Shown here piece after piece: positions 11,535 through 26,916 of a stretch of 64,000 nucleotides of DNA. The position numbers and the translations under genes are program-made. Source of the stretch: Sporodiniella umbellata (taxonomy: Eukaryota; Mucoromycota; Mucoromycetes; Mucorales; Rhizopodaceae); NCBI GenBank assembly GCA_025677835.1, contig JAIXMR010000029.1, positions 124,001 to 188,000 of the forward strand, written 5' to 3'. A model generated the notes under the pieces. That model made no database searches. It was not told where the DNA came from and saw only the letters and a program-made list of their open reading frames with translations. Numbering within the stretch: position 1 is the stretch's first letter; every line of letters begins with the position of its first letter.

Positions 11535-13015
11535 CTACTCTCCGCACGATTTCACAAACTATATTCAGAAATTTCTGTTCAAAAGTTTGAGCAGCTAAAG
11601 TATAAATAGAAAAGCCAGGTATTTTTTTTTTTTTTTTGATTTACTGAAGCCAAAACACAGTTCAAGGTATTTTTGTATGCACCTCTATATTTTTTCTCTC
11701 TTAAACCTTAGCGTATTTATGAATACTACAGATAGCTTTAACTACTGCTTGATTTTTTTTTTTTTTTTTTTCGGTTTTTACGATTCAAATTCAGACAATA
11801 TTAGTCTTTTTATGAGCATATCAAAGTGGATGTTGAAAACCAATTTCATTGATCTCCCCACTATTTCTAGCTTCGGCTACGACCATGTAGAAAACATTTT
11901 TAACATAATCATTCAGAGAAGAGGTTTCAACACTTTGTCTAATTTTGGAAACTAATTTCACAAAGTAGCGGCAATATTCTTGATGAAGGCATCCTCAATG
12001 GTGAATGTTAGTACTTTCTGCACCAACATCTTATCCTGGAACGACTGTTAAGTAACTTAGTCGTATCTATTTTGGCGTTTTTCATTACTACAGCTCCAGT
12101 TGCGTTCAATTGAATTGCCGCTTTCCAATTTACGTTTTTGATCCTGTAGATACTGGCTACCCTCGTAACGGCATGAACTCAAAAGGGTCCATCGGAGTAT
12201 TCTAGTGCGGAAAACGTACAAACAAACAAGAAAAAATGAATAACAATAAATTTTATCTTAATTGCAATAAGATATATTTGTAGATTTAGGTGACGTTTGG
12301 GATAAAAAAGGGGAAGTTTAAATTTACAGAAACAACAGTTAAAAAAAAACAGTTTAAAAGCTAAAGTAATAAAAATGCTTTAGGCTACTTTTTGATGTCA
12401 TTTGTACTCTTCTATACTCTACCTCAAATCACCATATGGTTTTTAAGCATTTTTCATGGGCTCTGATTCCTAAAGGTGACAATCTATCGCTATCACCTCT
12501 CAAACGACTTTGCCTCAAAACTAGGGCCAAATACTGTAAATTCCAAATTCATTACGGCCGCTTGTTGCCCTGTCCACTTTAAATCAGGACTATAACACCC
12601 GATGTTTTTACTCGTGTTTTACTAGAACACAATTAACCATTTAAGGTTAGATATTTATATGTCGATGCCTTCTTTTTTGTTATATATTTTTATTGTTATT
12701 GGGAATAAAAGCTTCAAAGAAACTTGGAAATAATAGAAGCCCTCAGGACCAAACTCTTTTTTCTAGCTCCACCCACCCCAAGCTTATATTCGTTTTCTCC
12801 GTTCGACTCTTTAGGATCTAGAAAGTTGGGTAGTGACTGTATTTTTCGGTAGTGGTTTTTGGTATGCCAACAAAAAAAGGCCATTGAGGACTGTTTAAAT
12901 CCAACTCTGTTTTTTTAATTGTCTAAACTTAAGAGCAAAATTTGTAGGATTTCACTCTCAGCGCACTCTTCTGTGTTTAGCCCTGTCAAGTTTTTTTTTT
13001 TTTTAAGGATATAAC
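11535..13015. other. intergenic with decayed ORF
   Basis: Between the divergent START gene (-) and AlaRS gene (+). Contains a degenerate minus-strand coding relic (see 11810-12640) and a T14 tract at 12991-13004 just upstream of the AlaRS start. Confidence 0.5.
11810..12640 (-). pseudogene. decayed protein-coding relic, family not recognised
   Basis: Minus-strand translation gives protein-like blocks in shifting frames: GCYSPDLKWTGQQAAVMNLE and EFTVFGPSFEAKSFER (about 12600-12500), YRIKNVNWKAAIQLNATGAV and VMKNAKIDTTKLLN (about 12150-12030), FTIEDAFIKNIAATL (about 12000-11960) and VETSSLNDYVKNVFYMVVAE, EARNSGEINEIGFQHPL (about 11930-11823). Several stops and at least two frameshifts separate them. 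The blocks have normal amino-acid composition, unlike random AT-rich translation. It could be a dead host gene or a transposon-borne ORF; I cannot name a family. Confidence 0.4.
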
Positions 13016-16348
<3,333 letters not shown>

Positions 16349-18182
16349 GTTGGCAAAAACAGCTTGTTGATTCAAAGGTACTTGTAATTTAAATAGAAGC
16401 GTATATATTTCAATCTCTTTTTTTTTATTTGAGGTTCAAGAGAGTTACAATAATAAAAATAAAATAACAACCAGTGAAGCTCCTTGAGTCGAACGATAAA
16501 ATGCCCCTGAATAAAAAGATACCCTATGACTTTATCAGCCAATGTTAGCAAATCTTTGTTAATAAACGTAAAAGACAGAAAATTGTTTAAAAATTGAATG
16601 CAACTTGGAAAAAAAAAAAAAAAAAAAAAAAAAACAGCCAGAGTTCTTAAATTAGAATAAGAAAAACAGTAAACATAGTAAAGTTAAGAAGATGCATTAA
16701 AGAAAACGGCTTTTTTCCAACAGAAATAAATAAAGTGCGATGGAATACTGTGTTACCTAAATCTCTCAAAAAAAAAAAAAAATTCAGAGATTGGACTTTC
16801 ACGAGTGAAAGAACAAGCAAATAGAAAGATAGAAAAGTATGAGATATAGACAGTCATGAAAGTGTAGTAGCCAAAGTGGTTTGCGTTCCTTGCTTTATGT
16901 GATGCAGTGAGCTAATAATTTTGTTTTTTACTGTACAACCTGATAGTTTAACGATCTGCTAATATCTCTATCTAGATTTCTCTTTAACCTATCTATTATC
17001 AAAGCGCAGATAGCTTTTTGCGAGTAAAAGAGTGTTTTTTTTTTTTTGATCTTTCGAGAGCATGTAACTAAATACTATTGTGTTGATGGTTTGAAATACT
17101 TTTGTTTTACTAATCTATTGGTTTACGATATGGCCAAAGATAGCTCAACTGTGTACAGCACGTGGCTAAGATTCATTCAAGCTAGGCTTGGGCTCTAGAT
17201 AGATAGCATGCATTATCGGATCCGCACGTTTTCTGAGTTGCCAAAGAAAAAGAACGCAGATGCACAGTACTTTTTTTCTTAGTACAAGTGTTTGTTTCAA
17301 AGTAAACTATAAGAATATATTTATCCCTCTCAAGACTAGAAGGTGCCACTGTTTTTGAATGTAAATTTTAAAGCATCTTGAAAAAAGGGCAACTGTTTGG
17401 TGTTGTTATCTATACATTTTTGTGCACTGTTGAAGCTGTGCTCGGTCGCTTCTTGAACTCTAAACGAAACATTAAATATTAATAATAATAATAACAATAA
17501 CAATAACCACTTTTGAAAGCTATCAATACTAAGCGTCAGTTTGGTTTTAGTTTTCTTTTGTCTATGCTCGGGATTTGTTTTCAAGCAACAGACCGGACTT
17601 TTTCTTGGTTACAAGTATCAAGACTACGTCTGAGCCTTTGTTTGTATTGAAAAATAGATTGGGACCGGTGTATTAGCAATTGTTTGGTAACACCAAGTGA
17701 AAGGTGATTTTCCTAGTACATTCCTAATGGGGGGTTTTTTTTTTGGTTATTTTTCCAAAAAAAAAAAAAAAAATAGCTTGGCCAGATTCTTGTACACTTG
17801 TAGCGGAATTGTTTGTTTTATCATTCCGACCTCAAACTATTTTTTGTGTATACAAAAGGGAACAGACTTGATAAAACAGACGTGGCACGTTTTTGGAGAT
17901 TTTGTCCACTCTTTCGTAGGCCAGTCAAATTTTAAACTGTGCCTTGTCAAACCTAAGGGGGGTTGTTGTTTTGAAGAAAAAAAAAACAAGAGTTGACTTT
18001 ATTTTTAATCAAAAATTCATTCATAGCCGGTATGTGTGAAAGTTTTTTTTTTTTTTTTTTTGAAATATAAATATTTAGAAAGAGCATACAGATTTCCGTA
18101 AAAGAGATTTAGCAAAGTACATAAGATTTCCTATATAAATGAATGGGTGTAACAGTCAGGGGTGAGAAAAGAGGGAGGATAT
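16349..18182. other. intergenic, convergent 3' ends
   Basis: AT-rich; A26 run at 16609-16634, an AAT/AAC trinucleotide patch near 17480-17505 and T runs near 18040. No gene recognised. Confidence 0.6.
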
Positions 18183-18884
18183 TCATAGATAAGATTGTCT
18201 TTTGGAGTTTTTTGATGGACCGTGTTTTTCCGAAAAATCAAGACAGAAAGGCTCTTTACGAATATGTCTGTTCAAGGCATCTGAACGAGAAAAAGACTTG
18301 TGGCAACAAAAGCAGACATAAGGCTTTTTTCCGGTATGGATTCGCGAGTGTCTTTTTACATCGTATTTACGAGCAAATTTGCGATGGCAGTATTCGCATG
18401 AATGTATCTTTTTGGCCGAGTCTAGGAGCGAGGTGTCTGTGCGTTCTTCGTCTTTGATAGAGACGGTGGATGAGCTGGCGGAAGGAAAGGTGTCTGAGAT
18501 TGTGGATGTGGGCGACCCGGGAGTTGTGAATGGGTTCTGTATAAACTCAGGGTCGTAATAGCCCATCCCATAATCAGGCGAGGGCTCAAGGCTGCTGGCT
18601 AGACGCGTCAACGAGGTCCAAGGCTTTGAACTACAGTCTTTGTAGAGATAGTTGTAGTCATAGTAATAGTAGTAGGGGTCTCTTTTATCATAACTGCTAC
18701 TGAGAACAGGATGACTGGTAAAAAATGAAGCATCCTCCGCCGTACTCTGGTTAGTGTTGAAAGAAGGATCGGGACCAAGCGCTTCAAAGTGGGTATTGTA
18801 TGTTTCTGGAAGCATCACTGGATAATAGTCCAGGTAGTTGTCAAGAGTGAAAGAAATGTTTTTATATGACATTGGGTTTAACAA
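18183..18884 (-). CDS. two-finger C2H2 transcription factor
   Basis: Single exon, 233 residues (or 229 from the second Met). Two adjacent C2H2 fingers lie near the C-terminus (about residues 162-217): CEYCHRKFARKYDVKRHSRIH, linker TGKKPY, then a second finger CFCCHKSFSRSDALNRHI ending in RKEPFC, where the last ligand is a Cys-like position rather than a clear second His. The long N-terminal part is Ser/Thr/Pro/Tyr-rich with a run of Tyr (DPYYYYYDYNY) and is probably a disordered activation region. Similar small two-finger regulators are common in Mucorales. Target genes are unknown; no neighbour suggests one. Confidence 0.8.
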   Translation of the reverse strand: MLNPMSYKNISFTLDNYLDYYPVMLPETYNTHFEALGPDPSFNTNQSTAEDASFFTSHPVLSSSYDKRDPYYYYYDYNYLYKDCSSKPWTSLTRLASSLEPSPDYGMGYYDPEFIQNPFTTPGSPTSTISDTFPSASSSTVSIKDEERTDTSLLDSAKKIHSCEYCHRKFARKYDVKRHSRIHTGKKPYVCFCCHKSFSRSDALNRHIRKEPFCLDFSEKHGPSKNSKRQSYL

Positions 18885-19525
18885 AAAGAAAAGTTAACAA
18901 TAAATATACTTTTTGTTTTTTTTTTATATTAGCTAGTATTTATATCCATTTGGTAAATAAAAAAGTTAGTGCTTTGAATAAATAAAAACTTTCTATAACT
19001 CGGGCTATTTTTTTTTTTTTTTTTTTTACTCCTTCCTTACCCCCTCTTTTTTTATAAAATCATGTAACACGCTTAGAACAAAAAAGAAAGAAAAAAGTGG
19101 TTCAAGGATTCTATAGGAACATACTTGTTGTTCTCCTTTATTTTAGAATTGCCATGTCTTTATCATCATAGCATCATCAAGGAACCCCTCCATAAACCGG
19201 TCGCTGTTGTTATTATTTACCATGCCAAAAATTTGAGTTTGAGCGTAAAACCAAGACTTTTTGGCTTTTAAGAAAAACAAAAAGCTTGTAACATAGTGTT
19301 TTACGAGTACTTGTGTAGCTCGTATCGTGATGGTATTCAAATAGTTACACTGAATCTAGTGCTCCGTTAAACTCTCTTTGGCTTTGTTTATAGGCCAAAG
19401 CCTGTGCTTGCAAATTCGTTACTGGACTAAGGCAATTCAATACTATTCAATGTTGCTTCAAGTTTTTTTATTTAAGGTTGCTTGCCTCAGGCGGTTCAAA
19501 ATGACAGGACATGCTCTTTAATTAA

Positions 19526-19558
<33 letters not shown>

Positions 19559-22384
19559 TATTCTACGTATCTATGCTTAGAAACTATTTAGAAAACACAG
19601 TTCCGCTTCTTTGACTCTATTTTTTCGTTATGTGTATGTGTGTGTATGTGTGTGCGTATGTGTGTGTGTGTGTATATAAAAAAGGTCTAGTCTCAATTGT
19701 ATTAAAAAAAAAAAGGACCCGAACACCCGATGCCCCAAATAGGTAACTTACTTATATATCACCTGTCATACTACATGGATTCCAAGAAAAATTTCGAATA
19801 TTTGCTCACCTGATATTCACTGACATATAATTAGATGTAAGATCATTGTACTAACAAAAAAAAAAAAAAAAGATAACCAAAAAAGGATAATATCTAAATA
19901 AGGGCTTTGGTGTATGAAAAAGAAAACTGGTTAATCTTACTGGACGTCGATTTTTATGATATCGAATAAGAGCAGTCTGTAGATCAAGAGAGAGGGACTT
20001 GGTTTGTTTAGTATAGCAAGTTGCTGTGCCAATGTGAAACAAGAGAAAGTACCTGTTCCAGAATGGAATGTAAGACACGATCTAGCAAGCTGTCTTTGTT
20101 TACTGTCATGACATCAGCTTCTTAGAGACACGCTAGCATATTCCTTTTGATTCCACTTGACTTTTGTATTCGCACAGCCTAATTCTCGTAAGGGCCTTGA
20201 ATGGATCCTGCATAGTATGCAAAACACACTGTGTTTGTTTGCTATCCATTAGTGTTTTTTTTTTTTTTTTTCAAAAGAAGAAAAAAGAAGTTGTAAAACA
20301 ATTTGGTAATTAGCGACGATCTTTTTTTCTACTAAGCACACGGGGTTTCTACAGACAAAAACAAGGAGCCAACTTACCTGTCTTAAGAATTTCTTCTGTG
20401 TCCTTCTATCGCTGTTAAAAATATACAGAAATCGTTAAAGCCGCAAACTTTTCTCAAAAACATGAGAGTGCACAAAACAACAATGAAATTGGTTTTAGTC
20501 ATAAATAGCAAAATGCCATTTTATGCTGAACAAAACCACGTTTATTAATATGACTTGCCCAATCTTTCAAGAAAAAATAGGCTCAAACTAATTTTTTAAG
20601 ATTCTTTGCTAACAGTCCTTGTCAAAACAGTAAAGCTTCTTGGCGTCATGATCGACACACTCTTGTTTTGGCTGATAAACGAGTATTAAAAAAAAAAGGA
20701 TCGTGTCAAGATAGAAAGTATCGATCCTCGTTTACCACCGTACGCTGACAGTGTTAAAAATAGCATCTCGTAATAATCTATGGCGTTCAGAAAATTTCAA
20801 TACTCTGTTCCGAAATAAAAAACAAAGCCGGTTTCTGATATTTTCCCAAAGTTGCTTCATCGATTTGGATAAATACTATCATCAAGACAATGGTGTGCTC
20901 CTAGGTGATGGCCTATACCAAGACAGTAATAAGCGCATTTTCCTTAATAAAAAACATCGGTGTTGACAGTTTCACAAATCTTGAAAAGGTTTTTGTACAA
21001 GCGGTTTGTTCGAAAAGCTTCCAAGAGCTTTTTTTTTTTTTTGGTCAAAAATATAGTTTTTTACACAGAATAGGTATGGGGCCAAACGTTCAGCCGGCCT
21101 TGTTTGTCTTGCAGTACGGTATGCTTTCGTAGGGTGTTTTGAGCAAAAGTATTCCTTTCTTAGGCTTCGCTCCCTCCTTTGTCTTTGGCATAGATCGCTT
21201 TCTACCTACAGCGTTGCTTTTTCTTTTTACATCTGTGCATCACTCAGACCTTGCCTATTGAGGTGTTAAAGTAAGTCTTTACAGTTCGTGGCCCCTTTAT
21301 TTTTTTTTTTTTTTAAAAAAAGGATTGGATAAAAGACTTGTTTACGCCTCTAAACTGTCTTTAAGTGCTGTTTTTGGAACTTTTTTTTCTGAAAGCATGC
21401 GTTACACTAATTTGTATCATTAGCATGTAAATAGCATAATCCTGAAAGTTAAAAAAATATTTTTTCTTCTTAGATTCTGTAAATAGTAGTCTTCTACACC
21501 CGGAGACGTTGGGCCTGGTAAATCTATCTACTAAGGAGTGGATAGGATAAGGTTCACAAACACTTTTGCCTAAAGCCTCCAGGAAACAAAGGTGGCAGCC
21601 CATGTTTAAAAGTGCAATTATGTAAAACACTCCAGAACGATATGAAAAAGAACTTGCACTAGTCAGCTTACTTTTTTTTTTGGAATAGTCAAACGTGTTT
21701 ATAGGTACTTGTTACGTACCATTGGCCTTCCAGAGAGAGCTCTGTGAAACAAAGCAGTAGGAAAAGAAATAACGGAATATAGACCAGCATCAAGTTTCTC
21801 TCTCTGGTTCTTTAGAAACATCAGAAGAAAAAAAAAAAAGAAAGATCAGTAAAAGTAAGCCGCACATCGGACAAGAAGAGCGGCTATCAACAATTTCAAA
21901 GTATTCATTGATAAAAAGCTTTATTGTGTTTTCGTATTTTGGAGATATCGGATTCAGATAACAGCTTTTCTTTTATTAGGTGCTTTGAGCTCTCTAACCG
22001 TGAAAAGTCATAAAAATTTGTTAGGAGAGCCTCAGTATCCATGTTTGATATGTTCAATCACTAAAGATAGGCTATAGAAGAAAGCTATACAAAACCTTGT
22101 AAGATCAGTAGTATATCAGGAATCTCTCTAAAACAGTAGAAATAAAACTCGCGCTTTCTTTCTTTACTTCCCAAAAAAAAAAAAAAAAAAAAAAAAAAAG
22201 GAAAGGAAAGCAAGGCGTTTTGCACCAAAGACCATGAGCTGATTTAAAGAATATAAGGGCATGCTGCAAATGGACCCGCGTTTCGTTACACAAATATATT
22301 TATAAAGTGACCTCAAATATGAGAGAAAAAAGCCCCGCAAGCCTTTTTTTCTTTTTTTTTTTTTTTTTTTTTCTATCAATTACT
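18885..22384. other. 3.5 kb gene-poor intergenic region
   Basis: Divergent spacer between the C2H2 gene (-) and ERG11 (+). Very AT-rich with long homopolymers (T30 at 19528-19557, A27 at 22173-22199, T21 at 22352-22372) and a TG-rich microsatellite. Only short open stretches; no gene supported. Confidence 0.55.
19631..19674. repeat. TG/TATG microsatellite
   Basis: Imperfect run of TG with interspersed TATG and one CG, about 44 bp. Confidence 0.9.
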
Positions 22385-24123
22385 ATGGCCATTATTTCTA
22401 CTTTACTCCCCACTCTAAAGAGCTTACCACTCTATGTTGCATTAGCTCTTGGTGTTTTCATCATCATCAATATCTTGAACCAATGGGTAAATAAAACAAA
22501 AAGATGGGTACAAAAGAAAAATAATTAGCTGATTGTTGTTGGTGATGACAGTTTGGAGTGAAGAATCCCAAAGAGCCTCCTGTTGTTTTTTCATGGATCC
22601 CTTTTATGGGTAACGCCATTGAGTTTGGAATGTAAGCGAAAAAGTGTAGAAGAAACAAAAAAAAAAAAGGACCTCTCTCATCTAAACCCACCATTGTTGC
22701 TTGTAGAAACCCAATCGCCTTTCTACAAAAATGCCGAGAAAAGTATGGCGACGTATTTACATTCTATATGGTTGGCAAGCGTGTCACTGTTTTTTTGAAT
22801 GCTGAAGGAAACCAGTTTGTTTTCAACGGAAAGCAAAACTTGACATCTGCTGCTGAGGCTTACAATCATATGACAAAGCATGTTTTTGGTCCTGAAGTAG
22901 TGTATGATGCTCCTCATGGTGTCTTTATGGAACAGAAGAAATTCATCAAAGCCGGTTTGAACTCGGACTCTTTCCGTAAACACGTTCCTATGATTGTAGA
23001 AGAAGTAGAGCTTTTCTTTAACAAAATGAAGAAACCTACTGGATTATTTGACGCCTACCACACATTTGGTGAGTTGATCATTTGTACTGCATCTCGTTGC
23101 TTGATGGGCAAGGAAATTCGTGCAAGCTTAGATAGCAGTGTTGCCGATTTATATTACGATCTCGATCAAGGCTTTAAGCCTATCAACTTTATCTTCCCCA
23201 ATCTCCCCTTGCCTTCTTACCGCAAGCGTGATGAAGCCCGTAGAAAGATGGCCGAGCTTTATTCCAGTATCATCTCTCGTAGAAAGGCGGATGAGGATTT
23301 CGTAAGTTGACAAATTTTCAAATGCCAGGAAAAAAAAAAGACACACAGCCTAAACGATTCTCTTTAGAGCAACAGCGACTTGCTCCAAGCTTTAATGGAT
23401 GCCAATTACAAGAACGGAGAGAACTTACCAGACCATCATATCGCTGGTATGATGATTGCTGTTCTTTTTGGAGGACAACACACTTCCGCTACAACTTCGG
23501 CATGGACCATGCTGGAGTTGGCTGCTCGTCCTGATCTTATTCGTGCTTTGCGTGAAGAGCAGATTGAAAAGTTGGGTTCGCTGAAAGCAGAACTCACCTT
23601 TGATAACATTAAAGACCTTCCCCTGTTGGAAAGCTGCGTTCGTGAAACATTGCGTCTTCACCCACCCATTTTCCAGATGATGAGAAGAGTTACTGCTGAA
23701 AAGGTGGTGTACGATAAAACCGGCCATGAAATTCCCAACGGTAACTTTTTGTGCGCTGTGCCTGGTGTAACGCAGACTGACAGCCAATACTTTAACGATC
23801 CTTTAAAGTACGACCCTCTCAGATGGATCAACCTGTCTGATCCTGTGCATGCTATGGAAGTGGGTGAAGATAGTAATGTAGATTACGGATTCGGTGCCGT
23901 CGGTATTTCTTCCAATAATCCCTTCTTGCCTTTTGGCGCTGGGAGACACAGATGTATTGGCGAGCAATTTGGCTATCTTCAAATCAAGACTATTATTGCT
24001 ACAATCATTCGTCTTTTCGATATTGAGTTGGAAGACGGTAAGGGCGTACCCAAGTCTGATTACACATCTATGGTCGTTGTACCCGAGAGACCTAGTAACA
24101 TCAAATACACATGGAGAGAATAG
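22385..24123 (+). CDS. ERG11: lanosterol 14-alpha-demethylase (CYP51)
   Basis: Four exons, 22385-22486, 22552-22631, 22707-23301, 23368-24123, give 510 residues, the usual CYP51 length. It removes the 14-alpha methyl of lanosterol/eburicol in ergosterol synthesis and is the azole target. Seen: N-terminal membrane anchor (residues 14-32), KNPKEPPVVFSWIPF proline hinge, I-helix GGQHTSATTSAW (294-305), K-helix ETLRLHP, heme loop FGAGRHRCIG with ligand Cys455. Tyr127 (VVYDAP) corresponds to Candida Tyr132 and is intact, so this copy lacks the Phe found in the azole-tolerant mucoralean CYP51 paralog. A T21 tract sits 12 bp before the ATG. Confidence 0.96.
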
Positions 24124-25863
24124 AGTTTTTTTTCTTGTATACATTATCTTTCTTTTTATTTAATTGACATCAAATCCCCCTCTTTTTTATACAAAAAAAA
24201 AAAAAAAAACACACCCTAATACAAATAATATTAAAAAGTAATTACCAAAAGCAGCCGCTCAATACTTTTCTTTTCTCCTGGCCTTTGTTATTCTATAGGA
24301 AACGTTTCGTCTCTGCTGGATTAGTCATACAACTTGTTTGTACGCTTTTTTTTTTTTACATGTCAGACTATTTTTAAAAGATCGTTTGATCAATGACCTT
24401 GTTTTGTTTTGGCTATTCACTGCGACTAGTGAAATGAAAAATAAAATGGGGATTTTACAACGTATGCATTTGTTTCTTTTTAAAGGTTTGCATAAACCAT
24501 TTTTCTCTGTATATTTGTATGTACCATGAAGCTACTCATTTTTATTCTATACAACTGTTTTTGCTTTAAAAAATAAAACGCTTTTCTCTCTTCATCAGTA
24601 AAGGTTATTCCATATTAAACATATCTTTTAAAGAGCAAAAGTATAAAAAAACATGGTCAGTACGGTTTCATTACTATCGACCCATAAGTATTAAATTCTT
24701 TTCAATGAACAATCGGCATCCACCGCCTTTGAAATTTGTGCTGTTTGTCATTTTGATACGTTTAAACAGCTCTTTTGTCCTTTTTGTTTTACTCAAGATA
24801 ACTAAGCATGTTTTTTTTTTCTTTTTGTTGACTCTTGACTAAACGCAAAAAATCTATAAGCATTTTCTCTAAACTTTTAACTTACTGAAATGTCTGGGGT
24901 TGACCTTTTAAATCAGTAACAATGGAAAACTGAGAACTTCAAATACCAGTCATACAGGTGCCAGTACTTAATCTCAATACATACATATATAGAAAGTACA
25001 ATGGGTTGGGCAAAAATGGCTGCATTCAAGTAAGAGTATAACATCTGTTCTTTTTTCTCTGAGCCTTTACTTTTCAAAAACTTTTTAATTTACGATGGTC
25101 AGTTGTCTGCTCGAGACCAGTCATGTATATATACCATGTACCGCAACGTTTTTACTTAATAAATATACAAAGCCTTTAGTATTGCAGCAACACAAACAAT
25201 TTAGGAAAGTATGCTCGCCTTCGCTTTTATTGTCTTTATGAAAAGGGGACTTGCATTCCCAAAAACAAAAGCAAAAAATAGTGCAGGTGTATGCATTCTA
25301 TACAATATATGTTTATAAGCTAAGCAGAAAAAAAAAAGAGAATAGAGAGAGTCTATTCGTTGGTTTTGTAGTCCTTAAAGGTACATTTGTACTCAATAAA
25401 AATCAAATAAAGCAAGATGGCCAAATCCTGGTAAGAGTGTCTATAGAAGGTTTTTTTGTTTTCTATATTTTCACAACTGACTATGTTTTTCTTTTAAAGA
25501 AAAGCCAACTGACAGTGCACTGACCTAAGCCTCACCATTATGTACTCCCCTGCTTACGAATTCAGAGAAGAGCCCTCCTTTTCAGATTAATACGATCTAT
25601 AAACGAAATACGGTTCGGATTGCTTTGTTTTTTTTTTTTTATAGGCAAATGCTTAAAAATAAAATTACTTTGCATAAGGATGCGATACTTTCAAGCAACC
25701 ACAAAAGTATGTGTGTGTGGTTTTTTAAAGAAGATACTCAAACAATAATAAAACTTAATTAGTACCTGTTAAGATAAAACTTTAAAAGGTTTCACACAAA
25801 GGTCTATCTTTAAAATACCAAAAAAAAAAAAAAAAAAAAATAGCTTGGCTTTAGTTTGAGTGG
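24124..25863. other. intergenic
   Basis: AT-rich spacer between ERG11 and the next plus-strand gene; A/T runs near 24194-24209 and 25820-25839. Only short, compositionally poor open frames. Confidence 0.6.
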
Positions 25864-26916
25864 TTGTATTTTCATTTTTTAAATATCTCAAAACCAGAAA
25901 TGATTCGCTCAAGCAAGATTTTTCAGTTACACATAAAACATTTTCCTTTTCTCTCTATCTTTAACATGGTTTGTTCAAGCAAGGACTTCTCTTCAAAACT
26001 GAATGAGCCACACGCATTTGAGTTAACTTGGAAAAACTATTTACCTTCAACCTCTCAGCTTGCTTGTTGCTTTCAACGGCAGAGCATTCAGCTTGAAGAC
26101 GACGATTGTGAGATACAAGGAGCAGCTATTTACAATGACTACTGGCTTTATAAACAAGAGGCATTGCATACCTACCTAAACAATTCTAGAGACTTAGCAC
26201 TCAAAGGAAGATCAGTATATACTGAATTAGACAAACCTCCAACCGAAGGAACTCACAACAAGAACAATCACAAAGTGAGCAAAATGAATGAGAACGAAGA
26301 TCTAATCGATCCGATGAATAATGGCAAGGTAAGGTGATACATATTTACCTTTTGAAAGTAAAAAAAAAAAAAAAAAGTAAAAACAAAAATACTTATACAC
26401 AAACCAAATAAAAAGATACATACCCACAAAAGCTTTCGCGTCAAAAAATCAGATACAGATCTACAATTATCGTCAATGGTATTGCCTGCTTTGAATACAT
26501 GTACAAATAATTCTATGGAAGTGCTACTGAATGCTTTTGCTCCATTAAAAGCAAAAAGTGACGACGAATGCATCAAAAACATTTTTAAAGTCCAAAATGA
26601 CGACGAGCTAGAGTAAGAAATAGATAGATGAGTGGTTCTATATTAATTTCGATGAGTGTTTAGTAGTAAATCAGTCTCTGATATTGACTCAATTGTTGCC
26701 TCTGAAGCCCTGGAAGAGTATGAGAATACAAACCGTATATTAAACGAAGCGTACCGAAATGAACAAATAAACATACCTTCGCTAGCTGACAACCCGCCTT
26801 TCACATCTGAGCAGCATCCATTTGGGTACTTTTTAGATCAGAACGTTGTAATAAACAAAGAGGAACAAGGCCCCGAAAGCGTATTCGCTTTTGGGAGAAA
26901 GTTTTTTGGTGTTTGA
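25864..26916 (+). CDS. orphan protein, mostly disordered and acidic
   Basis: Three exons, 25864-26328, 26416-26612 and 26664-26916, give 304 residues; a start at 25966 (MVCSSKDF) would remove 34 residues. The exon 2 acceptor is ambiguous: AG at 26414-26415 keeps phase with the GTAAGG donor, while AG at 26440 would need a different donor. The protein has no signal peptide, membrane span or known motif. It contains an aromatic stretch (FELTWKNYL, IYNDYWLYKQEAL) and an acidic Ser/Asp region (SVSDIDSIVASEALEEYENT). Continuous open exons with closing phases support a real gene, but I do not recognise a family and assign no function. Confidence 0.5.

Noticed and set aside
17336..17584. Open frame with a poly-Leu stretch (minus)
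   Set aside because: The Leu run comes from an AAT/AAC trinucleotide repeat; no splice support or homolog.
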